From: Sporisorium sorghi
Lineage: Eukaryota; Basidiomycota; Ustilaginomycetes; Ustilaginales; Ustilaginaceae
Reading direction: 5' to 3'
NCBI GenBank assembly: GCA_023212695.1
Contig: JALCCG010000241.1
Coordinates: forward strand, 1-32,089
DNA: 32,089 bases
Shown: piece by piece, positions 1 through 8,260 of the stretch
Layout of the letters: each line of letters starts with the position of its first letter
Position numbering within the stretch: the first letter of the stretch is position 1
Notes under the pieces: generated by a model
Told to the model about the DNA's origin: nothing
The model's database searches: none
What the model saw: only the letters and a program-made list of their open reading frames with translations
Made by a program: the position numbers and the translations under genes

Positions 1-2
1 AA

Positions 3-77
<75 letters not shown>
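1..77. repeat. Poly(A) tract at left edge
   Basis: The window opens with AAAT followed by an unbroken run of about 73 A. Normal GC-rich fungal sequence starts right after it. The run lies upstream of the UTP11 promoter. It could be a genuine homopolymer, a retroposed tail, or an assembly break. Sequence alone cannot decide. Confidence 0.9.
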
Positions 78-79
<2 letters not shown>

Positions 80-97
80 TGGACTTGAGGGTCTAGT

Positions 98-103
98 CAC
101 GTG
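98..103. promoter_or_regulatory. E-box CACGTG upstream of UTP11
   Basis: A perfect palindromic CACGTG, in the context TCACGTG, lies 362 bp before the UTP11 start codon. Such sites bind bHLH factors (Cbf1/Pho4 type) in fungi. Function here is inferred only from the motif and its promoter position. Confidence 0.35.
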
Positions 104-124
104 CGCTTGGAAGAGGATTTTTTT

Positions 125-136
125 GGGAAATTTTTG
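125..136 (+). promoter_or_regulatory. RRPE-like element GGGAAATTTTTG (UTP11 promoter)
   Basis: The 12-mer GGGAAATTTTTG lies 335 bp upstream of the UTP11 start. It resembles the fungal rRNA-processing element (core AAAWTTTT) found in ribosome-biogenesis promoters. The same 12-mer occurs once more in the window as far as I could see by eye, upstream of NOP6, the other ribosome-biogenesis gene. Confidence 0.5.
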
Positions 137-150
137 GAGGCGAAGGTTTC

Positions 151-180
151 GCTGTGCTGAGCTGTGCTGAGCTGTGCTGC
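151..180. repeat. Three tandem copies of a 10-mer
   Basis: GCTGTGCTGA is repeated at 151-160 and 161-170. A third copy with the last base changed to C follows at 171-180. The array sits in the UTP11 promoter or 5' leader. No function can be assigned. Confidence 0.85.
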
Positions 181-459
181 TCCACTCTCTTCCTCATCCT
201 GGACAAGCATCTTCTTCGCATCTCTATACCCAGCAGAACCGTCATTCGCCACTGCTACTAACACCATCACTACCACCAGAAAGGACGCTGAAGTGTCAAA
301 CTTGCTCTACGATCATATCTCATAGCAGCGTCAGCTCGTCACGCCGCTTGTATCCTATCGACGATCTCAGTCAGCCTCGACCACGGTCTATCTCGAGCGA
401 AAGCAGCGGCGCTCCATCCACCCATCATCTCACCTCGTTCAACCGCAAAGAGAGAAACG

Positions 460-1461
460 ATGGCCGGCCTACAAGGATCCTCACTCCGCAACGCGGTGCA
501 GCGGCGCAACCACAAGGAGCGTTCGCAGCCCGTTGGACGCGCCAAGCTCGGCCTGCTCGAAAAGCACAAGGACTACGTGCTGCGCGCCAAGGACCACCAC
601 AAGAAGCGCGACATGCTCAAGCGTCTCTCCGAAAAAGCAGCGATGCGCAACAAGGACGAGTTCTACTTTGGCATGATCAACTCGTCCACGCGCAACGGCG
701 TGCATCAGCACGCACGGCCCAGCGAGCAGCTCGATAACGACGTGGTCGCGCTGCTCAAGACGCAGGACGTCGGGTATGTGAGGGCGCAGATCGTTGCGGA
801 GAAGAAGAGGATCAAAGGGTTGGTGGAGCGGATCGCGCCGAGCGTGGCGAATCTGAGTGTGGAGTGGTTGGACGAGAAGGAGGTGAGGCGGCCGACGCTG
901 GAGCGAGCTGGGTTGATTGCGAAAGCGTCATCATCGAAGAGGTCGAGTGCGGGCAAGGAGAAGCTCATCGGCGCACAGGGCAAGAAGACCGTCTGGCTCG
1001 ACGACGCCGATGCGATTCGAGCCTACCAATCCACCTCCGCCCCCAAACCCATCCAACCACCACCGGTCGACGAAGAAGCCGAAAGCTCGTGGATCGACGA
1101 CCTCCCCTCCGACACCTCAGACATCGAAGACTCCACCCCCGCCCAACCCGCATCACAGCTGAAAAAGGGCTCGAAACACCTGGGCTACCTCACCACCGAA
1201 CTCGCATCGCGCTATGCACGCCTCGACCAGCTCCAGCTCGCCGCCGAGAAGCTCAACCTGGTGCGCGCGCTCATGACGCACAAGGGCGGGTCGAGCCGGG
1301 TTGTGAAGAGTAGTAAGCGGGAGGGGCTGGCGGATGCGGTGATGAAGGGGAAGGTTACGAGTGATGGGTTGGCGTTGCAGATTACGGATGAGGAGGATGA
1401 GGAGGGGGAGGGGAAGACGAAGCCAAAGGTGTACAAGTTTAGTAAGGAGAGGAAGCGCTGA
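460..1461 (+). CDS. UTP11: U3 snoRNP / SSU processome protein Utp11
   Basis: This 333-residue protein matches the Utp11 family, a nucleolar component of the small-subunit processome needed for 18S rRNA maturation. The family's conserved N-terminal block is intact: a basic start (SLRNAVQRRNHKERSQP), then the GLLEKHKDY segment, then the NKDEFYFGMINS region around residues 65-75. The middle (about 145-225) is a lineage-variable acidic, Pro/Ser-rich insert, which makes the protein longer than yeast Utp11 (about 250 residues). The tail returns to a basic helical region with an acidic patch (DEEDEEGEGK) near the end. The start at 460 is in AACG-ATG-GC context and begins the conserved region directly. 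There is no intron. It is convergent with the transporter to its right. The RRPE-like element upstream fits co-regulation with other ribosome-biogenesis genes. Confidence 0.93.
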   Translation: MAGLQGSSLRNAVQRRNHKERSQPVGRAKLGLLEKHKDYVLRAKDHHKKRDMLKRLSEKAAMRNKDEFYFGMINSSTRNGVHQHARPSEQLDNDVVALLKTQDVGYVRAQIVAEKKRIKGLVERIAPSVANLSVEWLDEKEVRRPTLERAGLIAKASSSKRSSAGKEKLIGAQGKKTVWLDDADAIRAYQSTSAPKPIQPPPVDEEAESSWIDDLPSDTSDIEDSTPAQPASQLKKGSKHLGYLTTELASRYARLDQLQLAAEKLNLVRALMTHKGGSSRVVKSSKREGLADAVMKGKVTSDGLALQITDEEDEEGEGKTKPKVYKFSKERKR

Positions 1462-1808
1462 GGGCGGGGAGATAGCTTGTAATTGTACTGCATCGCATGA
1501 ACCGAGTGGAGTGCACTTGTTTTCTTCAGATTGAGGGTGGGGTGTGCGACGAAAGCAAGGCGTTGGCTTTGCAGTTTTCTCGCAAGCACACCTCGAGAGT
1601 CGGCGAGTTGCCAGCACCCAACGCAACCACGTCTCAGCTCGGGCAAGCGTACACTTTTCGCCACAAGAAGCTTCTCTTCTGTATGAGAGACTCATTTAGA
1701 CATTACGAAACACCGTGACAGAGCAGATAAACAAGCAGTACAGGGGGGGCCAAAATCAAGAGGCGAAGCGGGGGGATTTACTTAGAGAAAAGAAGGCGCG
1801 ACCCTCCA
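1462..1808. other. Convergent 3' intergenic region
   Basis: About 350 bp separates the stop codons of UTP11 and the MFS transporter. It must hold both 3' UTRs. I see no further gene or RNA in it. Confidence 0.7.
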
Positions 1809-3290
1809 TCAAGGCTTCTCCTTATCCGACGACGAGCCATCGTCATCGTGGTCCGTCACAACAGGCTTGTTGGCGGGCAGCGTGTACAGATCCGCCGCCA
1901 CCGCGGGCTGCTGAACCGCCTCCTCCTCGCCCACAGGATACATACCCGCATCGACGCGCTTCTCCCTCCTCTCCAAGTAGACAATCGCCAACGACACCAA
2001 GGTGACGAACACGGCGAGCGGGAACATGCTGATCCAGCCGTCCCTGTACTTGGGTGCATCGGTCGCGGCCCAGAACGTGATGCTCCACCACGAATTGACA
2101 ATGTTGCTGAGCACGTTCATTCCCGCCAGCACCATGGCGCGTTCCTGGTCGTCGCTGCGACACACGATGTTGGCCCAGGCAAAGTTGGTCGCCTGGCCCA
2201 TATACCCTGCGCCCTGGATGGCGAAAGCGAAGAACTTGGCGCCATAGGGAATGTCCCATACCAGCAGCATCACGGCGCTGGTGCATACGATGACGCCCAT
2301 CAGCGGGTTGACCCAGAAGCGGCTGCCGACGTAGTCGGTCGTGTACGCCGCGACGAGCGTGAGGAAGATGGCGGTGCCGATGAGGCTCAAGGGGTAGTAG
2401 TTGATCTGAGCCTTTGAGAAGTGCATGGATTTGAACCAGAAGCCCATGACGCTGTTGATGCCGGCGGACTCGAGCATGCTGCCGAACCCGAAGAGTAGTG
2501 CGAACAAGTAGATGTGCCACCTGCCAAAGACGCGCTTGACGAGGTTCCACGAGAGCCTGGTCGGCTCGTGCTGCGGCAACCGCGCCACGGCGAGCTCGCG
2601 CTCCTCGTGCGTCAAGAACCACGCCTTGGTCTTGCTCGGCGTATCTGGGAACAGCAAAAACCCAAAGATCGCAATCGGCATCGCCAAGCAGAAATCAACG
2701 ATGAACAGCCACTGGTAGCTCTTCAACCCCAGATGGCCATTCATCGTCTGCGAAATGCGCCCCTGCATGACACCGGACCACAGCGAGCCCATCTGCGCAA
2801 ACGTCGAAAAGATCCCCGACCGCTTCCCCAGCTCCTGCTCCTTATACCACGAACCCAGAATCCAATGGCAACCCGTGAACGTCGAACTCTCGAACAAAGC
2901 CTGCAGGAACCGAATCGCCATCACCTGCTCCGGCGTCCTGGCCGCCGCCAAACACGCCGAGAGGATCCCCCACATCGACCCGCAAAAAGGCAACCACAGC
3001 CGCGGCGGCACCACCTGCAGGATCAGGTTGTTCGGCCACAGCCCCACAATGTAGCCAGCGGTGAAGATCGAGTTGACCTGGTTGAACTGCTTGCCGTGGA
3101 AGTGCAGGTCTTCCTTCATACCTGTGAGGTAGGCGTTGGAGAAGTTGGCCCGGTTCAGGTAGTTTGAGAGGAAGAGAAGGGTGCAGAACGTCATGACTAC
3201 GCAGTCGATCTTGAGCAGCAGGCGTTGTTCGAGCTTCGAGGCGGGCTTTTCGCCCCAGAAGAAGACGCGCATTTTGTGCAGCGCGCCCAT
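1809..3290 (-). CDS. MFS transporter, Liz1/Dal5 (anion:cation symporter) type
   Basis: The product is 493 residues. It is a plasma-membrane permease of the major facilitator superfamily, closest in style to fungal Liz1/Fen2 pantothenate and Dal5 allantoate carriers. Diagnostic features are the first-helix exit NYLNRANFSNAYLTGM (about 43-58) followed by KEDL, a helix with GYIVGLWPNNLIL (about 79-91), RFLQALFESSTFTG in helix 4 (about 127-140), and a cytosolic loop carrying FPDTPSKTKAWFL. About twelve hydrophobic segments are visible. The tail is hydrophilic and acidic (DHDDDGSSSDKEKP). I chose the Met at 3290 because the family N-terminus starts there. The frame stays open 167 codons further upstream, but that stretch is Ser/Pro/His-rich leader sequence unlike any permease. 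The substrate cannot be read from sequence; pantothenate, other vitamins, allantoate or another organic anion are possible. Confidence 0.88.
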   Translation of the reverse strand: MGALHKMRVFFWGEKPASKLEQRLLLKIDCVVMTFCTLLFLSNYLNRANFSNAYLTGMKEDLHFHGKQFNQVNSIFTAGYIVGLWPNNLILQVVPPRLWLPFCGSMWGILSACLAAARTPEQVMAIRFLQALFESSTFTGCHWILGSWYKEQELGKRSGIFSTFAQMGSLWSGVMQGRISQTMNGHLGLKSYQWLFIVDFCLAMPIAIFGFLLFPDTPSKTKAWFLTHEERELAVARLPQHEPTRLSWNLVKRVFGRWHIYLFALLFGFGSMLESAGINSVMGFWFKSMHFSKAQINYYPLSLIGTAIFLTLVAAYTTDYVGSRFWVNPLMGVIVCTSAVMLLVWDIPYGAKFFAFAIQGAGYMGQATNFAWANIVCRSDDQERAMVLAGMNVLSNIVNSWWSITFWAATDAPKYRDGWISMFPLAVFVTLVSLAIVYLERREKRVDAGMYPVGEEEAVQQPAVAADLYTLPANKPVVTDHDDDGSSSDKEKP

Positions 3291-3831
3291 GTTGAGAACG
3301 AGTCTATGGTTGGAGAGCAGGAGGAGGACGGAGAGGAGCGTTGACAGGTGATATCGATGGTTGAGATGGTGTTGGAGGCTGTCGTGTCGAGGAGAGGGCG
3401 AGAGGGTGGTCCGAGGGTGTCTTGCGAGGAGAGAGAGGCAAAGGCAAGGGGGAGGGCAAGCGTCTCCGGTCCGGAAGAGGGAACAGGCGATGGATGGTGT
3501 GGGAGGATAACCTAGGGAAGGATGGAGATGAAGTCCCAAAACCACACGGCTAGATATAAGAATGAAGGGAGGGGGTTGTCTAACAACGGACACACGGATA
3601 GCAGCAGCAGCAGCGTTGGAGTGGGCGGATATATTCCGGTTAGCAACAACAGCACCACAAGCGACTGCCGAGTACGGTCCGTATGCGACGTTCGATAACG
3701 AGCGTATGAAGTGTCCCTCTCTCGCGAATCCCACGCCACGCTCGCTAAGGTCACGATGGGAAGGTCTCCCACGCTGTGCGATATGGGTCACGATGGGAAT
3801 GAGAAGGAGGGGGAAAACCGAAAGCGTCGGA

Positions 3832-3871
<40 letters not shown>
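3832..3871. repeat. Compound microsatellite (GT)n(GA)n
   Basis: Alternating GT dinucleotides at 3832-3848 switch directly to GA dinucleotides through 3871. The tract lies about 540 bp upstream of the MFS transporter start codon. It is probably length-polymorphic between strains. Confidence 0.95.
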
Positions 3872-5536
3872 AGGAAGGTCAGGTTATCTCGACAACATTG
3901 ATAGGAGATAGTACCTACACCTCGTTCACTCTTCTCTCACGCCGGGATATTTTGCGGGGTACAACGTATCGCCTCGTCTTCTCAATCGTCCAAGCGGAAT
4001 CGTGCTGATTGCAATCACACCGATGCCCACGCAGTCGCACAGTCGCACAGCGAGATGCACACAAGCTTCAGGTCAGCTGAGAGAGAGTCTCCCCGAACCG
4101 CGGGCGATGAAAATGAGACGATTGCTAGGCTCGAACGTCGCTCTCGCTCGCTTCGTCCGTGCCTGCTGCAGCAAAGGTCGAATCTCGGCTGCCTGCACGC
4201 CACCACCGTGCTAGACCCGCAAAGCATCCCGAGTCAGCCAGCGCAAACCCACGACGCAAAGACCCTCTCAACGATTGAATTTTCCCCAGCTTAAAGTTTG
4301 ACAGCCCAATCAAAACGCTTCTTGCCCTTCGAGCGGTCGTGCTATCGTCCCTTCAAGAGCAGGGACGAGTCGCAGGCACTTTGCTCTCACGCAGCGGTGG
4401 GCCTCTGGAAACTCTCTGTGCACTCAGCGTATGCATTGCTTCAGGTCAGTGCATCGACACGGGCGGCTGTTATCTCTCGTGGCCGCGCTATCTCTACAGA
4501 GTTTCAGATCGGATGCAGGGTCCTTCGCTCGGTCGATAATCGCAAACAGTATGGAAAACCATATCGACGTCGCATGGTTGGAAAGGGCGCCAGACATGGG
4601 TCACTTTGAGCTAAGAGATAATCGGGTTGAAGGCCGCGCTGACACGAGGATGGTCAACACGGATGGTCGGGATTAGGTCCACGGGCGATCTCTGTACGGC
4701 AAGGACGTTCTGTCTCGCCAATCTGCTCGTGTCACAACTCCGCTTTGTCTTCAACGAGCCATATATCACCGCTTCGAAACCAAGACCGGGATCGCCGCGG
4801 TGTCCATACCTTCGCACCACCGGCATCCTTGTTGTCTTTGTCTGGCGATGAACGCTCAATGCTACAGACACAGCACGATGGTTGTTGAACATAGAATGCA
4901 AGAGGGGCTGAAGAGGTCAGCTCGTCAGCGTTAGTCGTCAGCGTGGGCACATGCCACGACGAGCCGATGCCTCGCACGAGTCAGTCGCATGATCGGCTTT
5001 GCACGCGGTCCACCAACAAAGGCGCGGACTTGCGTCCTCCTCGCCTCTCATCGTCGGAAATACATCCATCTCTTTGTCCACCTGACCACGCACCACACGC
5101 ATTCAAGTCCGAGCTCCCTCCGTTCCTGGCCTAAGCGACCACGCCGCACCTCCTCACGAGCCGCTACCACCTCCTTACTCCCGGCCGCCTTGTCCACCTG
5201 ATCTCGCTCGAAAAGACGCCGATTATCGCCGGTTTGTGCACCTCTCGCACAGGCTGTACCCCGCAATCTGGCAACGGCAGAGATAGGCTCGGCGGCGCAG
5301 GTACCCGATGATAGCTGTAAGTGCGCGCAGCAACGGGCTTATGACGGCCAAGCTCGTTGACGATGAGCTGCTCTTGTCGGAGCGGCCCCAGATCGGCGAT
5401 CCATGTGCCTCATCGCCGATTTTGGTTTTTGGTTTTTGGTTGTTTTTTTTTCCATGCTGTCAGAGCGCCTCTCGCAACAAATCGAGCATCGCAAAAAATT
5501 CGTACGAGAGAAAGCTTAGTCTCGGCAGGCACAGCA

Positions 5537-5544
5537 TGACGTCA
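5537..5544. promoter_or_regulatory. Perfect CRE-type palindrome TGACGTCA
   Basis: This is the full 8-bp ATF/CREB consensus, a binding site for bZIP factors in fungi. It lies 1.1 kb upstream of the RDS1-like gene and 2.2 kb upstream of the divergent transporter. Motif match only. Confidence 0.35.
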
Positions 5545-6545
5545 ACCTCGAAATCTTCCCTCTCGCCATGTTTGACATTTCATATACGTCCGCACCAGCC
5601 GCTCTGCATTCAGCAGCTAAACGGCAGTCTTTGATCGCCGCGCTGCTCCGCTTCGTGCTTGCCGATCTTCGTGCGTCGCTTAGACGGTCTGGTGCCCTGA
5701 CGAAGCGCCTTTCGCGTACGGGCTAGCCTGCCAGCGCCGCTGCGTCAACCATGTCATCATGGTGCCAACCGAGTGCTGAATCGTAAAAGAAGGTACCTAG
5801 CCAGGCTTACGCCCATGTTCCCCTCTCTGTGAGATGTGTTGTCGAGCCTGACTGTAAGCTCACCACTCGCTGTGCAACCCGCGCTCACAAGCCCGGATGT
5901 CTCAGCTCGAATCGACTGCCCGTCAGCGCCGTAACGTCTTACCGGAACTGGCGACTGAGCACTGGTCAGCCACCTCTCCGCTCATGCATAGCCGGCGACC
6001 TCCGCGCCTTGCCCCGTAAGTTTTGACGCTGGCTCGTCAAGACACTGACGTGCTTGCTCAGCTTATTCCGACGGCTGTGCGGCGTGTCTCACACAAGGGG
6101 GGGTTTTTTTTTTTTCATGCAGCGATTTGAGGGTGTTTCCATGTTTAGCGCAAGGCAGAGCGCATCGACGGTCTCGCCACATGTTGAAAGAGTTTTTCAG
6201 CATGCCGAAGGCGGTTCTCGCAATGACGTTGGGGGCACAACAGCCATCCAGCCCTGGGCACATTGCGAAGCGGTGCAGTGCCGGAGCGAAGGCCTGGACC
6301 AGCTGCGTCCGGGCTGCGCGGCTGTGCTGACGATGCCCGTTGCGTCCACTCGGTCAGTGGAGGTGTCAAGCTGAGGCATCATCTTTTGTCTTTGTCTCAC
6401 GATTTTGGCACTCAGCGCTGTCACGCCTGTTCGCTTGCGCGGTCAGCGGTCAACTTGTAGAGGCTGTACCGCCCTCGGGTCTGCAATGCAACCCTGTGGA
6501 TTCTTCTCGATCTCAATGCGGTTGTGCGTTGAAGGTAGAGAGGGC

Positions 6546-6568
6546 AGGTTGGGGTCAAGGTTGGGGTC
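6546..6568 (+). promoter_or_regulatory. Direct repeat AGGTTGGGGTC x2 in RDS1 promoter
   Basis: Two identical 11-mers, at 6546-6556 and 6558-6568, are offset by 12 bp, close to one helical turn. They sit just upstream of the TATA box. The arrangement suggests a pair of factor sites on one DNA face. The factor is unknown. Confidence 0.4.
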
Positions 6569-6577
6569 GCTCGGGAG

Positions 6578-6585
6578 TATATATA
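6578..6585 (+). promoter_or_regulatory. TATA box of the RDS1-like gene
   Basis: TATATATA lies 62 bp before the start codon at 6647. A pyrimidine/CAAC-rich leader follows. A strong TATA box fits an inducible or highly expressed secreted protein gene. Confidence 0.65.
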
Positions 6586-6646
6586 GTCGATCAGTGAGCT
6601 CCCCAACCTTCGCTTCCCGACACCACCAACATTCAACCTCTTCACC

Positions 6647-8071
6647 ATGAAGCTCACTTCCTCCTTCGTCCTCGCCCTCGCCGCAGCGTCGTCTGCATCG
6701 GCGTCGCCACTCGTGCGTCGCCAGCAGGCGGCCTCGTCCGCATCGTCGGCGCTGGGCAACCTCCCCACGCCCTCCGCCGTCACCTCGTCTGCAGCTGCTG
6801 CAGGCTCCAGCGCTACCTCGGCGGCGGCGGCGGGTTCGTCTGCCCCGTCTGCACCCTCCGCATCGACCGCCTCTCCCGCCGCTGCGCCCAGCACCACCGC
6901 TGGCGCAGGCGCCGGCCCCGGCCCAGCCACCTCCACCACCTTCAACGACACCCAAATCCTCCAGTACGCCCTCACACTCGAGCACCTCGAAGCGACGTTC
7001 TACAACCAGTCGCTGTCCAAGCTCTCCGCCTCGGACTTCGAGTCCGCAGGGTACAACGCCTCGGTTCGCAACCAGATCTACTCGATCGGCCGCGACGAAG
7101 CCGCGCACGTCGATCTGCTCACCAAGGCGCTCGGCAACGCCTCGGTGCCCGCGTGCACGTACAACTTTTCCTCCGTCACCGACGTCGCTAGCTTCCTCAC
7201 CACCGCTCGCGTGCTCGAAGGCGTCGGTGTCAGCGCATACTTGGGCGCCGCTCAGAACGTTACGAACGAGACTGTGCTCGAGACCGCGGGTAGCATTCTG
7301 GTCGTGGAGGGGCAGCACCAGAGCTACCTGATCGCGCAGACCGATGACGGCGGTAACGCGATCCCGAGTCCGTTCGCGACGCCGTTGGACTTCAAGCAGG
7401 TGTACTCGCTGGCTGCGCCGTTCATCGCCGAGTGTCCCCAGAACGCTAGTTTGCCTATCACGGCTTTCCCAGCGCTGGAGCTGACTGGCGATGGGTCGAA
7501 TGGAACTTTCACACCCGGGCAGCAGGTCACTGTGTCGTACAGCGCCAGCAACGCCACCAATTCGACGTCGAGCGGTAACCAGACATACCTGGCGGTGATC
7601 CAGGGCGTGACGGGCCCGCAGTTCGTGCCGCTCACCAGCGGGAGCGGGTCGCAGGTGACGCTGCCGTCCAACCTGACGGGCGGGCAGATGTATGCGGTGG
7701 TCACGTCGTCCAACCGCACGGTGACGGATGACAACACCTTGGCGGGCCCCGCGGTCGGGTACGTCAGCATCCCCCTGCCCGACGCTCCCGACGCTACGGG
7801 CTCGGCGGCTTCGTCGGCTGCTGCCACGGGTGGTGCGAGTGCCACTCTTGGTGGTGTGGGAGGCGGCGCGGCCCCGACGGACTCGCCCAGTGCGGCTTCG
7901 GGTGCGCCCACCCCGACCGCGAGCGGAAGCGACTCGATCGTTTCCAGCACTCCTGTTAGCTCGTCGTCGTCGGGTGGTAGCGCTGGTGCGTCGTCGGTCT
8001 CGCAGAGCGTCGCTCCCAGCCTTGCTAGCTTGGGTTCGGCGAACTTGCCCCAGCCCACCGCTAGCAACTAA
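6647..8071 (+). CDS. Secreted Rds1-type ferritin-like protein
   Basis: The 474-residue product has a signal peptide (1-20, MKLTSSFVLALAAASSASAS) and a likely Kex2 site at R24-R25. A Ser/Ala/Pro linker runs to about residue 97. A ferritin-like domain follows at about 99-263. It carries a full set of possible di-iron ligands: E112 (with E115 nearby), E151xxH154, E191 and E221xxH224. Next come a beta-type region (about 275-375) and a Ser/Ala/Gly/Thr-rich tail without a hydrophobic GPI signal. N-glycosylation sequons are frequent (NDT, NQS, NAS, NFS, NVT, NET). The family includes fission-yeast Rds1, linked to stress and nutrient response; its biochemical role is not established. I infer that it acts outside the cell or in the wall. 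The Met chosen gives the signal peptide and follows the TATA box closely. Confidence 0.9.
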   Translation: MKLTSSFVLALAAASSASASPLVRRQQAASSASSALGNLPTPSAVTSSAAAAGSSATSAAAAGSSAPSAPSASTASPAAAPSTTAGAGAGPGPATSTTFNDTQILQYALTLEHLEATFYNQSLSKLSASDFESAGYNASVRNQIYSIGRDEAAHVDLLTKALGNASVPACTYNFSSVTDVASFLTTARVLEGVGVSAYLGAAQNVTNETVLETAGSILVVEGQHQSYLIAQTDDGGNAIPSPFATPLDFKQVYSLAAPFIAECPQNASLPITAFPALELTGDGSNGTFTPGQQVTVSYSASNATNSTSSGNQTYLAVIQGVTGPQFVPLTSGSGSQVTLPSNLTGGQMYAVVTSSNRTVTDDNTLAGPAVGYVSIPLPDAPDATGSAASSAAATGGASATLGGVGGGAAPTDSPSAASGAPTPTASGSDSIVSSTPVSSSSSGGSAGASSVSQSVAPSLASLGSANLPQPTASN

Positions 8072-8260
8072 ATGAAGCAAGCCCTCCAAGGGCGTCAGCT
8101 TACAGTCACCCCTCGTTTGAGTGTACACCTCCTTTCGTTTACCCACTCGTTTTTGATTCAATGGAACACTGCTTTCCTCTTTTCGCAGTCTTTGCTGGTT
8201 GCTGGTTGTCTGCTGTGCGAAGATGTCTGATTGAAAGTGAGAGCGTGAGATGAGCACCCG

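Larger units (their letters stand above)
3291..6646. other. 3.36 kb gene-free region, divergent promoters
   Basis: This stretch separates the divergent MFS transporter and RDS1-like gene. It is unusually long for such a dense genome. Open frames in it are short (at most about 108 codons within the stretch) and show no family resemblance or coding-like composition. It holds a GT/GA microsatellite, a perfect TGACGTCA site, many GTCAG/CTGAC pentamers, a T-run at 6106-6116, and the RDS1 promoter. I found no tRNA or other structured RNA by eye. Confidence 0.6.

Noticed and set aside
3291..3791. In-frame upstream extension of the MFS transporter by 167 codons
   Set aside because: The translation is Ser/Pro/His/Leu-rich without family similarity. 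The permease N-terminus begins at the Met at 3290, so this reads as an untranslated pyrimidine-rich leader.
8072..8230. In-frame open stretch of about 50 codons after the RDS1-like stop
   Set aside because: Composition is not protein-like compared with the gene, and a similar stretch follows the NOP6 stop. Both fit chance in stop-poor DNA.
6443..8257. 604-codon minus-strand frame opposite the RDS1-like gene
   Set aside because: It is an Arg/Gly-rich shadow of a GC-rich coding sequence with no recognisable domain. The plus strand holds a clear signal peptide and ferritin-like domain.
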